Source: Elusimicrobiota bacterium
GTDB taxonomy: Bacteria; Elusimicrobiota; Elusimicrobia; Elusimicrobiales; UBA9959
NCBI GenBank assembly: GCA_030639665.1
Contig: DAOWCC010000123.1
Span: 1 to 7,224, forward strand
Length of the DNA: 7,224 nucleotides
Reading direction: 5' to 3'
Positions within the stretch are counted from its first letter, which is position 1; every line of letters begins with the position of its first letter. The translations under genes and the position numbers were made by a program. Below the pieces are notes generated by a model. That model was given only the letters and a program-made list of their open reading frames with translations, searched no databases and was not told the DNA's origin. Below, piece after piece: positions 6,279-7,224 of this stretch.

Positions 6279-6306
6279 AGTATATGGTAATAATACAATA
6301 AATCAA
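6279..6306 (-). promoter_or_regulatory. Candidate promoter for the porin-like gene
   Basis: On the minus strand TTGATT (6301-6306) and TATACT (6279-6284) are separated by 16 bases, matching four of six and five of six consensus positions. Transcription would start near 6272, giving a leader of about 120 bases that runs through the heptamer array. The surrounding sequence is very AT-rich, so a chance match is possible. Confidence 0.35.
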
Positions 6307-6314
6307 TAAACAAA

Positions 6315-6497
6315 ATGTTACAGAAAACGAAACTATGTTTCATAAGGTGTCGGTAACTATGTGAACGACCAGAAAACAAATAATATTGATACGATAATTA
6401 AGATGATAAGGAGATATGTAACAGCAAAACATAGCCTTGAGCATTTTGACGGACATAGTCCGCGACAGGACACCACATAGTCTTATGCGAACGACCC
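6315..6497. repeat. Cluster of direct and inverted words, possible decayed mobile-element ends
   Basis: ACTATGT occurs at 6332-6338 and 6356-6362; its reverse complement ACATAGT occurs at 6453-6459 and 6475-6481. GGTGTC (6346-6351) is answered by GACACC (6469-6474). Two small palindromes with three-base loops, GAAAC-TAT-GTTTC (6329-6341) and CGGAC-ATA-GTCCG (6450-6462), occupy the two halves. There are also direct repeats: ATGTGAACGACC (6359-6370) against ATGCGAACGACC (6485-6496), and ATGTTACAGAAAAC (6315-6328) against ATGTAACAGCAAAAC (6416-6430). No transposase fits in the interval. Ends with several repeated binding words are known in IS21-family elements; that link is only a guess. Confidence 0.4.
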
Positions 6498-6540
6498 AAA
6501 AAAATCCCCGCGCATTGACATCAAAAAACTATGCGCGGGG
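6498..6540 (-). terminator. Strong intrinsic terminator after the C11 protease gene
   Basis: CCCCGCGCAT (6506-6515) and ATGCGCGGGG (6531-6540) form a perfect 10-bp, GC-rich stem. On the minus strand the stem is followed by one A and seven T (6498-6504). The 15-base loop is longer than usual. It begins 28 bases after the protease stop codon and should isolate that gene from the porin-like gene. Confidence 0.85.
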
Positions 6541-6568
6541 AATATTTAATTGCTAATAATTTCCGAAT

Positions 6569-7224
6569 TTATTTCGAAATATACCACTTGATAAACTCAT
6601 TCCACTGGGTATCCTCCGCCCATTTAAGCGAAGGGTAGGAAGAGCTTGCGTATTTCGGCATAAACACAGCGGTGCCATGAGCGTTTATATAACCATAACC
6701 GTGAGTTCTGCTATAGGTTAAAAGCTTATCATCCATAAACTTGAGAAGTTCATTGCTTTTTTTGATAAATCCTTCATCTTTGGCATTTTTGGCCGCAAGC
6801 TGAATGAAATGATACATATCTTTATTGTTGGTATAATAAAAACTCTGCGCTTTGTCTTTGGCATTTTTAACGGCTTCTTTTTCATTCGCCTTTATTGCGG
6901 TTTTTATCCAATTATCAATAAGCGCGGTAAACTCGTCAAAAGCCGCGGTATTTATCGATGATTGCGTGCCGCTCATGCTCTCGCCGATATAATGTTCCAT
7001 ATAAGAGTCCACCATCGTCTTGGAAAGCCGGGCCCCATTCATATCGGGATTTTCAATCAGAGGCTTGAGAAAAGTGTTATATGTATAACCATCGGCAGGC
7101 TCTGTCTCCTGTGAAGCCACGACATAATCGGCATAGTCTTTCACTTCATAAGCAACTTCAACCATTTGCATAAGACAGGCGTCCATTGAAAAAATATTTA
7201 TCTTGCCTATTTTTTCCATAGCCA
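6569..7224 (-). CDS. Clostripain-family (peptidase C11) cysteine protease, C-terminal part
   Basis: The frame is open at the right edge (an Ala codon precedes the Met at 7219), so the true start lies outside and 7219 is an internal Met. Counting from that Met, SMDACLM (11-17) holds the expected catalytic cysteine, C15. EVAYEVKDYADYVVASQETEP is seen next, with ETEPADGYTY (38-47), a strong match to the clostripain core. The end, HGTAVFMP (181-188) followed by YPSLKWAEDTQW, resembles the usual C-terminal part with its aromatic and W-x-x-F pattern. The catalytic histidine, which lies upstream in this family, and any signal peptide are off the window. Family members cleave after basic residues and are often secreted. 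It is followed by a strong terminator and appears transcriptionally separate from the genes downstream. Confidence 0.85.
   Translation of the reverse strand, partial: AMEKIGKINIFSMDACLMQMVEVAYEVKDYADYVVASQETEPADGYTYNTFLKPLIENPDMNGARLSKTMVDSYMEHYIGESMSGTQSSINTAAFDEFTALIDNWIKTAIKANEKEAVKNAKDKAQSFYYTNNKDMYHFIQLAAKNAKDEGFIKKSNELLKFMDDKLLTYSRTHGYGYINAHGTAVFMPKYASSSYPSLKWAEDTQWNEFIKWYISK

Noticed and set aside
7217..7219. ATG at 7219 as the start of the protease gene
   Set aside because: The frame continues open to the edge, and a clostripain-type protein needs its histidine-bearing region upstream of the DACLM cysteine motif.

Overview
The window looks like chromosomal DNA from an uncultured, moderately AT-rich Gram-negative bacterium. 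The phylum is a guess. A PorV/UPF0164-type outer-membrane beta-barrel points to a two-membrane cell. Its company of a clostripain-like protease, a non-mevalonate isoprenoid pair and an AmmeMemoRadiSam-type radical SAM enzyme would fit lineages such as Elusimicrobiota or Omnitrophota, but nothing here proves that.

All six genes lie on the minus strand, so transcription runs from high to low coordinates. In that order they are: the C-terminal part of a clostripain-family (C11) protease (6569-7224, 5' end off the window) with a strong terminator; a PorV/PorQ-like outer-membrane protein (5094-6149); a short-chain polyprenyl diphosphate synthase, ispA-like (3890-4831); 1-deoxy-D-xylulose-5-phosphate synthase, dxs (1946-3799), with a terminator overlapping its stop codon; a long LOG-family nucleotide hydrolase-like protein (931-1800); and an AmrS-like radical SAM protein with an N-terminal membrane segment (1-850, 3' end off the window).

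ispA and dxs form a metabolic pair: Dxs makes the entry compound of the MEP pathway and IspA condenses the resulting C5 units into prenyl diphosphates. ispA has no visible Shine-Dalgarno but has an extended -10 box ending 8 bases before its ATG, which suggests a nearly leaderless transcript. dxs follows 90 bases later with a good Shine-Dalgarno. The LOG-like and radical SAM genes lie beyond the dxs terminator and probably form a separate unit.

The genes are ordinary; the unusual material is between them. Three spacers each carry a degenerate tandem array of 7-base units, each with a different consensus. One of these surrounds a perfect 2 x 48-bp tandem duplication. The 419-base spacer upstream of the porin gene holds a cluster of repeated and inverted words that looks like the ends of a decayed or non-autonomous mobile element. 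No complete transposase, CRISPR array, tRNA or rRNA is visible.
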